A DNA stretch of 64,000 bases from Microbacterium arborescens (GTDB lineage: Bacteria; Actinomycetota; Actinomycetes; Actinomycetales; Microbacteriaceae), in assembly GCF_030369635.1 (NCBI RefSeq), contig NZ_CP128474.1, positions 248,001-312,000 on the forward strand, in the 5' to 3' direction. This document shows, in pieces, positions 55,173 to 62,863 of the stretch. The notes under the pieces were generated by a model. The model was given only the letters and a program-made list of their open reading frames with translations. It was not told the origin of the DNA and did not search any database. Made by a program: the position numbers and the translations under genes. How positions within the stretch are numbered: the stretch's first letter is position 1; the number at the start of each line of letters is the position of its first letter.

Positions 55173-56342
55173 ATGACCACGACTGTTCGCGCCGCGGATG
55201 CCGCGCACTTCCTCTCCCTCGTTCCTCATCTGCTCGGCTTCGCCCCGAGCCGCAGCCTCGTGGTGGTGCCGTTCGCCGGTTCCCGGAGCCTCGGTGCGAT
55301 GCGGGTCGACTTGCCGACCGGCGCGCTCGGCGACCTCGACAGCGCAGCCGCGACGATCGTCGGAATGGTGTGCCGCATCCCGGATGCCGATGCCCTGACG
55401 GCGATCGCGTACGCTCCCGAGTCCGCGGGTGACGGGCTGCCGGGGGTCCCCGTATTGGCGGCGGTCAGCCGGGCGGCCGACGTCTGCGGCGTGCGGGTCG
55501 TCGATCTGCTGACCGTCGCGACGGACGGCTGGGGGTCGCACCTCGACGCGTCGTGCCCGGCGGGTGGGAGGCCGCTGAGCGAGATCGAACGGGCCGCTGC
55601 ACGCCACGGTGATCCGGGCCCCGGCACGGCGATCGATCGCGACCACGCTGCCGGCGCGGACCTGCCGCGACGCAGCGCCGCGGAACGCCGCGTGGTGGGC
55701 GGCGCACTGCGCTCGCTCGAAGCGGCGCTCGCGGTGCTGTGCGGCATACCGCGGGTGGGCGGTGGTCGTCGGCGGCCGCGCGGTGAGACGGACGGCGCGG
55801 GCAGCGTCGACCAGGCGGCGCTCGAGGCCGCGTGCGAGCTCGACGATCCGCCGCGACTGTTCGAGCGGGTGCTCGAGGGCGATCCTGCCGACCTCGACCC
55901 CCTCGTCGTGGCGCTGCTGGTGTGGTGCCTCTCGCGTCCCTCACTGCGTGACGTGGCCCTCGTGCAGTGGGCGACGGATGCCGGCCGCGGCGACGACGCC
56001 CTCGATGCGCAGCGCCGGTGGGAGGAAGGCGAGGAGTATCCCGAGCGGCTCGGCCGGATCATGTGGGGTGACGGCGACCGGCCCGATCCCGACCGGCTGC
56101 TGGCCGCGCTCGCGGTGATGCGCGAGGTCGCCGCGCTGGCTCCGCGCCGATTGCGGCCCGGGCCGCTCGCGCTGTGCGCGTGGCTCGCCTGGGCGCTCGG
56201 GCGCTCCACGCACGCCGCGTCGTACGCCGAGCGCGCCCTGGAGATCGACCCCGATCACGGGCTCGCAGAGATCCTGCTGTCGTTCGCGCAGATCGGTCAC
56301 CTCCCCGACTGGGCCTTTCATCAGCGGGGACACGTACGATAG
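55173..56342 (+). CDS. DUF4192 protein
   Basis: A 389-residue soluble protein of the actinobacterial DUF4192 family; the function is not established. Recognisable parts are ADAAHFLSLVPHLLGFAPSRSLVVVPF at the start and, at the end, a helical stretch (LAWALGRSTHAASYAERALEIDPDHGLAEIL) that looks like a TPR-type pair and is typical of the family. It follows lysS by 95 bases; no clear ribosome site or promoter is seen at ATG 55173. Confidence 0.85.
   Translation: MTTTVRAADAAHFLSLVPHLLGFAPSRSLVVVPFAGSRSLGAMRVDLPTGALGDLDSAAATIVGMVCRIPDADALTAIAYAPESAGDGLPGVPVLAAVSRAADVCGVRVVDLLTVATDGWGSHLDASCPAGGRPLSEIERAAARHGDPGPGTAIDRDHAAGADLPRRSAAERRVVGGALRSLEAALAVLCGIPRVGGGRRRPRGETDGAGSVDQAALEAACELDDPPRLFERVLEGDPADLDPLVVALLVWCLSRPSLRDVALVQWATDAGRGDDALDAQRRWEEGEEYPERLGRIMWGDGDRPDPDRLLAALAVMREVAALAPRRLRPGPLALCAWLAWALGRSTHAASYAERALEIDPDHGLAEILLSFAQIGHLPDWAFHQRGHVR
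56335..56340 (+). promoter_or_regulatory. -10 box for leaderless small membrane gene
   Basis: TACGAT at the end of the DUF4192 gene, seven bases before ATG 56348. Confidence 0.45.
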
Positions 56343-56347
56343 GGGGC

Positions 56348-56539
56348 ATGGACGAATACGTGAGCGCGGTCATCTGGTCGCTGCTGCCGACCCTGGTGGT
56401 CTCGGTGCTCTTCGTCTTCGTCCTCCGCGGCATCCTGCGCATGGATCGCACCGAGCGCCGGGCGTACGCGAAGATCGAGGCGCAGGAGCGTGCGGCCCGC
56501 GGGCTCGCCGCGCCGACGCCCGATAGCTCGACCCCCTGA
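56348..56539 (+). CDS. Small single-helix membrane protein
   Basis: A 63-residue protein: one helix at about residues 5-28 followed by a charged cytoplasmic tail (RMDRTERRAYAKIEAQERAARG). No family named. The start is supported by AGGGGG and a TACGAT box seven bases upstream. It lies 59 bases before the cardiolipin synthase gene and could be cotranscribed. Confidence 0.72.
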   Translation: MDEYVSAVIWSLLPTLVVSVLFVFVLRGILRMDRTERRAYAKIEAQERAARGLAAPTPDSSTP

Positions 56540-56598
56540 CCCCGTGGGATGAGCGGTCGCGCCCGATACGCTGATTCCGAGCAGATCGGAGGGGCGGC

Positions 56599-58074
56599 GT
56601 GACGATCGAGTTCACCGCGTTCGAGTTCCCCGGTTGGTGGCTCGTCCTGGTCTTCATCGCCGACCTGATCATCCGCATCACCGCGATCATCGTCGTCCCG
56701 CGAAACCGGCGGCCCACCGCCGCCATGGCGTGGCTTCTGGCGATCTACTTCATCCCGTTCGTCGGCGTCTTCCTCTTCCTGCTGATCGGCAATCCGCGCC
56801 TCCCGCGCAAACGGCGCCGGATGCAGCGCGAGATCAACCAGTACATCCGCGAGACCAGCGAGGGGCTCGACTTCGGGACCCTGCGCCCCGATGCTCCGGC
56901 CTGGTTCACCTCCGTCGTCACGCTCAACCGCAACCTCGGCGCGATGCCACTCGCGGGCGACAACGGCGCGGAGATCATCTCCGACTACGAGGAGAGCATC
57001 CGCCGGATGGCGGAAGAGGTGCGCAAGGCCGAGCGGTACGTGCACGTGGAGTTCTACATCCTCCAGTCCGACAAGACGACCGACGTCTTCTTCGCGGCGC
57101 TCGAGGAGGTCGCCGCCCGCGGGGTGACCGTTCGAGTGCTCTTGGACTACTGGGCCAACCGAGGCAAGCCGAACTATCGCGCCACCGTCAAGCGGCTCAC
57201 GGCCATGGGAGCCGACTGGCATCACATGCTCCCGGTGCAGCCGCTGCGGGGCAAGTATCAGCGACCCGACCTGCGCAACCACCGCAAGCTGATCGTCATC
57301 GACGGGCAGGTGGCGTTCACCGGGTCGCAGAACATGACCGACTCGACGTACAACCTGAAGAAGAACATCAAGCGAGGCCTGCACTGGGTCGACCTGATGG
57401 TGAGGGTGCAGGGTCCCGTGGTGGCCAGCATCGACGCGGTGTTCCTCTCGGACTGGTACAGCGAGACCGGCTCGGCCCCCTCGGAGGACGTCGGCCTGTT
57501 CGAGCTCGAGAGCGGGCCGGGAGACCTGGACTGCCAGATCGTCCCGTCCGGGCCGGGATTCGAGTTCCAGAACAACCTCAAGCTCTTCACCGCGCTCCTG
57601 TTCGCCGCGCAGAAGCGCGTGATCATCGTCAGCCCGTACTTCGTGCCCGACGAAGGACTGCTGCTCGCGGTGCAGACGGCGTGCCAGCGCGGCCTGCAGG
57701 TCGAGCTGTTCGTCTCGGAAGAGGGCGATCAGGCGATGGTCTACCACGCGCAGCGCAGCTACTACGAGGCGCTGCTGCGAGCCGGCGTGAAGATCTGGAT
57801 GTACCGCAGGCCGTACATCCTGCACACGAAGAGCCTGACGATCGACGACGACGTCGCCATCATCGGCTCGAGCAACATGGATATGAGGTCGTTCGGTCTG
57901 AACCTCGAGATTTCCATGCTCGTGCGCGGCGAGGAGTTCATCGCTCAGCTGCGTCAGGTCGAGGACCAGTACCGATCGCTCTCGCGCGAGCTCACCCTCG
58001 AGGAATGGATGAAGCAGCCGCTCCGATCGACGGTGCTCGACAACCTCGCGCGTCTGACCTCCGCCCTGCAGTGA
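56599..58074 (+). CDS. cls: Cardiolipin synthase (phospholipase D family)
   Basis: A 491-residue membrane enzyme joining two phosphatidylglycerols, or a related exchange, to make cardiolipin. Two N-terminal helices (about 11-32, 42-64) precede two HKD motifs: HRKLIVIDGQVAFTGSQNM (His228) and HTKSLTIDDDVAIIGSSNM (His409). YWANRGKPNYRATVKRL and the C-terminal LTLEEW match bacterial ClsA. GTG 56599 follows CGGAGGGG. Many actinobacteria use a CDP-alcohol type enzyme instead, so this PLD type is worth noting. Confidence 0.94.
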   Translation: MTIEFTAFEFPGWWLVLVFIADLIIRITAIIVVPRNRRPTAAMAWLLAIYFIPFVGVFLFLLIGNPRLPRKRRRMQREINQYIRETSEGLDFGTLRPDAPAWFTSVVTLNRNLGAMPLAGDNGAEIISDYEESIRRMAEEVRKAERYVHVEFYILQSDKTTDVFFAALEEVAARGVTVRVLLDYWANRGKPNYRATVKRLTAMGADWHHMLPVQPLRGKYQRPDLRNHRKLIVIDGQVAFTGSQNMTDSTYNLKKNIKRGLHWVDLMVRVQGPVVASIDAVFLSDWYSETGSAPSEDVGLFELESGPGDLDCQIVPSGPGFEFQNNLKLFTALLFAAQKRVIIVSPYFVPDEGLLLAVQTACQRGLQVELFVSEEGDQAMVYHAQRSYYEALLRAGVKIWMYRRPYILHTKSLTIDDDVAIIGSSNMDMRSFGLNLEISMLVRGEEFIAQLRQVEDQYRSLSRELTLEEWMKQPLRSTVLDNLARLTSALQ

Positions 58075-58133
58075 TCCGTTCTGAGACGATGCGCGGTGAC
58101 GCGACACTCTCGGGATGACGGAAGGATGAGATC

Positions 58134-58868
58134 ATGACGACGACACGCACGACCGCGGCATCCGCTCTGCTGCTCCTCGCAGCACTCGCTCTCGCAGGCT
58201 GCGCCACGACTCCCGGTGGGGCCGCCCCCGGCGGCGCGCCATCCAGCGGGTCGGATGCCGGCTCGCCCGCGCCCTCGCAGGAGGCCGACGTCGAGGCTGC
58301 GTGGCTCGACGGCGGGCGTGCCGTCGGCCTCGTGACCTACGGCAGCTCGTCGTGCCAGCCGGTCGTCGGCGAGGTCTCGGCCTCCGGGCAGACGGTCACG
58401 GTCGAGCTGAGCGACCCCGAGGGTGCGGCGTGCACGCGTGACTACGTGCCGCGGGCGTCGTACGTCGGGCTGCCGGCGGGCATCGACCCCGCGCAGGACC
58501 TCGAGATCGTCGTGACCGGTGGGTACACCGGCGACGCCGACCTCGACGGGGTCGCGGGCCTCGAAGCACCGACGGGTGACGTGAACGACGAGATGATGCC
58601 GAGCGCCGGCTGGTTCGACGACGCGGGTCTCGTGCTACTGACCTGGGGTTCGTCGAGCTGCCCGCCCGTGTTCGAGTCCGTGGCCCTCGACGGCGACGCG
58701 GTGCGCGCCACCGAGGCGGCTGCAGCCGCCGACCAGGTGTGCACGATGGACTACGCGCCCCGGCTGAGCGTGCTCACGGTCGAGGGTGTATCAGACGATG
58801 CGCGCCCCGGCGAGATCGTGCTCGTCTCGCCCGCGGGCGACGAGCAGCGCGTCGCCGTCATCGGCTGA
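58134..58868 (+). CDS. Two-repeat lipoprotein of unknown function
   Basis: A 244-residue lipoprotein with lipobox ALAGC (Cys23) and a Gly/Ser/Pro tether. The mature part is a tandem duplication: residues about 52-105 (AAWLDGGRAVGLVTYGSSSCQPV then ACTRDYVPR) and about 155-210 (AGWFDDAGLVLLTWGSSSCPPV then VCTMDYAPR). Each half has a Cys pair, probably a disulfide. No known family. GGAAGGATGAG precedes the ATG. A 10-bp hairpin follows the stop. Confidence 0.82.
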   Translation: MTTTRTTAASALLLLAALALAGCATTPGGAAPGGAPSSGSDAGSPAPSQEADVEAAWLDGGRAVGLVTYGSSSCQPVVGEVSASGQTVTVELSDPEGAACTRDYVPRASYVGLPAGIDPAQDLEIVVTGGYTGDADLDGVAGLEAPTGDVNDEMMPSAGWFDDAGLVLLTWGSSSCPPVFESVALDGDAVRATEAAAAADQVCTMDYAPRLSVLTVEGVSDDARPGEIVLVSPAGDEQRVAVIG

Positions 58869-58893
58869 TTCCGGCGCTCCTCGGGCGTCTCCC

Positions 58894-58918
58894 CAGTAGT
58901 CGGCGGACCCGACTACTG
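58894..58918 (+). terminator. Hairpin after the lipoprotein gene
   Basis: CAGTAGTCGG and CCGACTACTG pair perfectly around a 5-base loop, 25 bases past the stop. There is no T-run. Confidence 0.55.
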
Positions 58919-58990
58919 AGGGAACGCTGAGCGCGAATCCCCGCATACGGGTTCTGCTCACGAGCCTCTCGCACGCGTGCATCCCGCGGC

Positions 58991-58996
58991 TACAGT
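58991..58996 (+). promoter_or_regulatory. -10 box of the SipW cluster
   Basis: TACAGT, about 44 bases before the first gene, which is preceded by CGAGGAG. Confidence 0.45.
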
Positions 58997-59039
58997 CCTC
59001 AGGACCTGAACCGTCCGCGTCGCGCCCGAGGAGCCCCCC

Positions 59040-59678
59040 ATGACATCCGCACCCCCATCAGCAGAACGATCCCGGATGGACGGACCCGCCGAGCCGCACC
59101 GCCGTCGGCGGATGGCCCTGGCGCTCGCGGCGGGCGGCCTGGTGCTCGGCGTCGGTGCGATCGTCACCCTCGCCGTCTGGAACGACTCGGAGTTCGCCAC
59201 GGGCACCTTCGGCGCAGGCTCGTTCGACCTGCAGGGCAGCACCGACGGGACGACGTTCACGAGCGATGCCGCAGCGCCCGGGAAGACCCTGACCTTCACG
59301 ATCGACGCCGACACTCTCGCCCCCGACGATGTCGTCTACGCGCCGTTCGCCGTGCAGCTCTCAGACACGTCGACGAACGAGGCGGCCGTCACCGTCGAGA
59401 ACGTCATCGGCGGAGCCATCGGCGACGACCTCACCTACTCGCTGTTCGTCGAGGACGACTTCGGCACGACGTGTTCGGCAGCCGCCCCGCCCACCGGTGC
59501 GGAGGTCGTCGCCGATCGCGCCGCCGACGTGACCGGAACCGTCGACGTCTTCGACCTCACTGCCGCAGGGGCCCCGGTGAACCTCTGCTTCGTCGTGACG
59601 GCCGGTGCAATCGGGCAAGGCGAGGCCGGAACGATCACATGGGAGTTCGCGGGCACGTCGGGCGACCCGCTGCCCTGA
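59040..59678 (+). CDS. SipW-type secreted protein 1 (TasA/camelysin-like)
   Basis: A 212-residue exported protein. The N-terminus has a long hydrophilic, Arg-rich head, then a hydrophobic helix LALAAGGLVLGVGAIVTLAVW and the SipW-type cleavage context WNDSEFATGTFGAGSFDLQGS. The mature part is beta-rich with one Cys pair. TasA/camelysin proteins form surface or biofilm fibres after SipW cleavage; a similar fate is inferred. It is first in a cluster with a second substrate, the dedicated peptidase and a third substrate. Confidence 0.85.
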   Translation: MTSAPPSAERSRMDGPAEPHRRRRMALALAAGGLVLGVGAIVTLAVWNDSEFATGTFGAGSFDLQGSTDGTTFTSDAAAPGKTLTFTIDADTLAPDDVVYAPFAVQLSDTSTNEAAVTVENVIGGAIGDDLTYSLFVEDDFGTTCSAAAPPTGAEVVADRAADVTGTVDVFDLTAAGAPVNLCFVVTAGAIGQGEAGTITWEFAGTSGDPLP

Positions 59679-59686
59679 TTCCGCGG

Positions 59687-60328
59687 ATGCAGACGAGACG
59701 CGACGCGCGGCGTCGGTGGCGGCGCCGGCGCGTGCTGGCGGTTCTCGCGGCGGGGACCGTGCTCGGGGTCGGCGCGGCCTCGACGATCGCGGCCTGGACC
59801 GACAGCGAGGTGGCCACCGGGGCGTTCGTCGCGAGCGTGTTCGACACGCAGTCGCAGACGGCCGGATCGCCGACCTACGCCAGCCACGCGACCACCGCGA
59901 ACGCGGCGACCCTGACCTTCTCGGGCGGCGCGCTCTCGCCGGGCGCACTGGCGCAGGCCTGGATCAACGTGCGCACGTCTCCCACCTCGACTGTCGGAGG
60001 CACGGTCTCGTTGACGGCCGCGACCGCGACCGGCGGGCTGGCGTCGGCGCTCGAGTACCGCGCAGTGCGCCTGAGCGCCGCCGTTCCGACGGCCACGTGC
60101 AACGCGGCCGCCTTCACCTCGGGAACGCCGGTCTTCATCGCCGGCGGGGCGTCGACCTACATCCCGGTCACCACCGTTCCGAGCAGCGTCGTCGCGAACC
60201 CGATCGACGCAGCGGGAGCTCAGCTCGGCTTCTGCGTCGAGGTGCGCATCCAGCCCGGCGCCGCCAACACCTTCCAGGGCACATCCGGCACGGTGACGTG
60301 GACCTTCACGGGGACGTCGGCGAGCTGA
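59687..60328 (+). CDS. SipW-type secreted protein 2
   Basis: A 213-residue protein with an Arg-rich head (RRDARRRWRRRRV), helix LAVLAAGTVLGVGAASTIA and the signal AAWTDSEVATGAFVASVFDTQSQ, the same W-x-D-S-E hallmark as protein 1. The mature part is Ala/Thr/Ser-rich and beta-strand-like with a Cys pair. It starts nine bases after protein 1, so they are co-translated from one mRNA. Low-complexity composition suits a fibre or surface-layer role, but no polymer motif can be proved. Confidence 0.83.
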   Translation: MQTRRDARRRWRRRRVLAVLAAGTVLGVGAASTIAAWTDSEVATGAFVASVFDTQSQTAGSPTYASHATTANAATLTFSGGALSPGALAQAWINVRTSPTSTVGGTVSLTAATATGGLASALEYRAVRLSAAVPTATCNAAAFTSGTPVFIAGGASTYIPVTTVPSSVVANPIDAAGAQLGFCVEVRIQPGAANTFQGTSGTVTWTFTGTSAS

Positions 60329-60341
60329 GAGCGGGCGTGAG

Positions 60342-60962
60342 ATGAGTTCCTCGACCCTCCCACCGTCCACGCGGGCGGCGACCCGTGCCGAGGCGCGGAC
60401 GGCACGAGTCGCCGCCCCGCGGCGTGGCCGCCTCTCGCGGGTCGGTGACATCGCCCTCGTCGTGGCGGCGGCGGCGGGAGCGCTCTGCATCGTGCTGGCC
60501 ATCGCGGCGGCCGTCTTCGACGTGCGTGTGACGCTGTTCAGCACCGGCTCGATGTCGCCGACGATCCCCGCCGGCGCGGCCGCCGTCGCCCGCGGCATCC
60601 CGGCTTCGGAGGTTCGCGTAGGTGATGTCGTGACCGTCGAACGCGCGGGCAAGCTGCCGATCACGCACCGCGTCACGAGCGTCGCCGGGGTGCCGGAGGG
60701 TGATCCCGAGGCGCGCCGGATCACGATGCGCGGTGATGCGAACGCGGTCGAGGACCCGTTCCCCTACGACGTGGAACGCGTTCGCATCGTGATGTTCTCC
60801 ATCCCGGGGGCCGCACCTCTGATCGCCGCCGGTGCGACGCCGCCCGTCATGGTCGGGGTGACCGTGGCGGCGACGGTGCTCGTCGTGGCGGTCTTCTGGC
60901 CCAGGCGGGGCCGCGGAAGACCTCGGCGGCGGCCCGCATCCGCGCGGAGGGGTCGAACGTGA
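60342..60962 (+). CDS. SipW-type signal peptidase I (S26B, archaeal/ER type)
   Basis: A 206-residue membrane peptidase with two helices (about 37-60 and 168-190). The Ser/His arrangement of the ER/archaeal type is present: STGSMSPTIPAG with Ser70, and LPITHRV with His109 where bacterial LepB has Lys; the RGDANAVEDP box follows. Such enzymes process SipW-type signals, and three substrates flank the gene. It overlaps the last gene by GTGA. Confidence 0.92.
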   Translation: MSSSTLPPSTRAATRAEARTARVAAPRRGRLSRVGDIALVVAAAAGALCIVLAIAAAVFDVRVTLFSTGSMSPTIPAGAAAVARGIPASEVRVGDVVTVERAGKLPITHRVTSVAGVPEGDPEARRITMRGDANAVEDPFPYDVERVRIVMFSIPGAAPLIAAGATPPVMVGVTVAATVLVVAVFWPRRGRGRPRRRPASARRGRT

Positions 60963-61429
60963 GACCGCGCCGCACCCGTGGCCGTGGCCGGTTCGTCGCC
61001 GCCGGACTCATGCTCGCGGGGTGTGCGGCCGCGGGGTTGCTCGCCCCGATCACGACCGATGCGGCTTGGGTCGACGCCGAGGTGGCCTCCTCGGCGACGC
61101 TCTCGGCGATCACGGTGACCTCGCCCGGGGCGGTCCGGTGCGTGCAATCCGGGCTGCTCGTGCCCGCGGTCGTCGGGTGGAACGCCGCACCGACGGGAGG
61201 GAACATCGCCGGATACCGGTGGACGCTCGTGGGAGCGGCGAACCGCTCGGGAACCCTGCCGGCCACGGCGACCTCGGTGTCGCTCTCGCCCAGCCTCGTC
61301 GAGGTCGGTTCCTCGGTGTTCACCCTCTACGCGGTCGGCCCCGGCGGCTGGGAGCGTGCCGCCACGAACACCGCGACGATCGGCTTCCTCTCCGTCGCGG
61401 TCGGTCTCACGTCGTCCTGCGCGGCGTGA
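60959..61429 (+). CDS. SipW-type secreted protein 3
   Basis: A 156-residue protein: Arg-rich start, helix LMLAGCAAAGLLAPITT, then DAAWVDAEVASSATLSA, the SipW-type cleavage region. A lone Cys inside the helix is not a proper lipobox. The mature part has two Cys near its ends and resembles one FN3/Ig-like domain (VVGWNAAPTGGNIAGYRWTLVG). It is coupled to the peptidase gene by GTGA and ends directly against the convergent decarboxylase stop (TGATCA). Confidence 0.8.
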   Translation: MRPRRTRGRGRFVAAGLMLAGCAAAGLLAPITTDAAWVDAEVASSATLSAITVTSPGAVRCVQSGLLVPAVVGWNAAPTGGNIAGYRWTLVGAANRSGTLPATATSVSLSPSLVEVGSSVFTLYAVGPGGWERAATNTATIGFLSVAVGLTSSCAA

Positions 61430-62797
61430 TCAGGCCATCGTGTCGAGGATGCCGGTGAGGTCGTCGTACGTCGTACGCGGGTTGAGGATCGCGAAGCGTG
61501 CGTTCGTCCGTCCCGCGTGGCTGCTCGGGGTGACGAAGGCGTGCTGGCGCTCGAGCAGGTCCGACGACCAGCGGGCGTAATCGGACCGCTCCCACCCGAC
61601 CCGCTCGAAGACGACGACGCCGAGCTGCGGCCGGCGGACGAGCGTCAGTTCGGGGCGGCGTTCGATCTCAGCGGCGATGCGCTCCGCGAGCTCGATCGAC
61701 CGGGTGATCGCGTCGCGGTACACATCGGTGCCGTAGGTCGCGAGCGAGAACCACAGGGGAAGACCGCGCGGCCGGCGCGTGAGGTGCACGGCGTAGTCGG
61801 ACGGGCTCCAGTCGGAGGTCTCGGTGAGCGTGTCGAGATACTCGGCGTGCTGCGTGTGGGCGCGCCGCCCGAGTTCGGGGTCGCGGTAGATGAGCGCGCA
61901 CGCGTCGAACGGGGCGAAGAGCCACTTATGGGGGTCGACGATCACGGAGTCGGCGTTCTCGACACCGGCGAATCGATGGCGCGCGACCGGTGAGAGCATC
62001 GCCGCGAGACCGTACGCGCCGTCGACGTGCAGCCAGACGCCGTGTTCGCGCGTGACCGCCGAGACCGATGCGATGTCGTCGACGATGCCGAAATTGGTCG
62101 ACCCGGCGGTCGCGACGACGGCGAAGACGCTCTCGCCGTGCTCCGCGAGCGCGGCGCGCACCGCCTCGCCCCGCAGCACTCCGTCTTCGGCGACGGGGAC
62201 CGCCACGACCTCGACATCCATGACCCGCGCGGCCGACGCGATCGACGAATGCGCCTCTGCGCTGCACACCACGCGCCAGCGGTCGGGACGGATGCCGCGG
62301 GCGCGTGCGGTCTCGCGTGCCGCGACGAGCGCCGAGAGGTTGCCGAGCGTGCCGCCCTGCACGAAGACGCCCCCCGCGCTCGCGGGCAGCCCGAATTCAT
62401 CGGCGAGCCAGCGCAGCACCTCGTTCTCGGCGTGAACCGCGCCGGCGCCCTCGAGCCAGGATCCGCCGTAGAGTGCGCTCGCCGAGACGACGAGGTCGAA
62501 CGCGGCGGCGGCCTTCGAGGGCGCGCTGGGGATGAACGAGAGGTAGCGCGGGTCGTCGGTCGAGATGCACGACGGGGCGAGGATGTGCTCGAAGACCCCG
62601 ATGGCCTTGCGGGCGCCGATGCCCTCGGCGTCGATCGTGCGGCCGGCCAGTCGGCGCAGCTCGGACGGCGGCAGGGGCTTGTCGAGCGGCGTGTCCTCGG
62701 CGAGGAGCCGGCCGCGCGAGTACTCCAGCACGAGATCGACGATCGCGCGGGTCTCGTCGGTGACGTCGTGCATACGGGCGGGGAAGCGCTCGGTCAT
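61430..62797 (-). CDS. PLP-dependent decarboxylase (aromatic amino acid/glutamate decarboxylase family)
   Basis: A 455-residue group II decarboxylase. The PLP lysine is Lys291 in VDPHKW; the ring-stacking His183 is in SAEAHSSI; the cofactor Asp is in HVDGAYG. FIPSAPSKAAAAFDLV and GGTLGNLSALVAARE are typical. The substrate may be an aromatic amino acid, DOPA or a related amine precursor; sequence alone does not decide. AGGAGG lies five bases before the ATG and a TACCCT box at 62815-62820 (minus strand). Confidence 0.93.
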   Translation of the reverse strand: MTERFPARMHDVTDETRAIVDLVLEYSRGRLLAEDTPLDKPLPPSELRRLAGRTIDAEGIGARKAIGVFEHILAPSCISTDDPRYLSFIPSAPSKAAAAFDLVVSASALYGGSWLEGAGAVHAENEVLRWLADEFGLPASAGGVFVQGGTLGNLSALVAARETARARGIRPDRWRVVCSAEAHSSIASAARVMDVEVVAVPVAEDGVLRGEAVRAALAEHGESVFAVVATAGSTNFGIVDDIASVSAVTREHGVWLHVDGAYGLAAMLSPVARHRFAGVENADSVIVDPHKWLFAPFDACALIYRDPELGRRAHTQHAEYLDTLTETSDWSPSDYAVHLTRRPRGLPLWFSLATYGTDVYRDAITRSIELAERIAAEIERRPELTLVRRPQLGVVVFERVGWERSDYARWSSDLLERQHAFVTPSSHAGRTNARFAILNPRTTYDDLTGILDTMA

Positions 62798-62814
62798 GGG
62801 TCCTCCTTGCGTCG

Positions 62815-62820
62815 AGGGTA
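62815..62820 (-). promoter_or_regulatory. -10 box of the decarboxylase gene
   Basis: TACCCT on the minus strand, with a leader of about 12-15 bases containing AGGAGG. Confidence 0.45.
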
Positions 62821-62863
62821 GTTCTGTCGGGGCGGTTCGGGACAGGCTGGTGCCCCGACGGGG

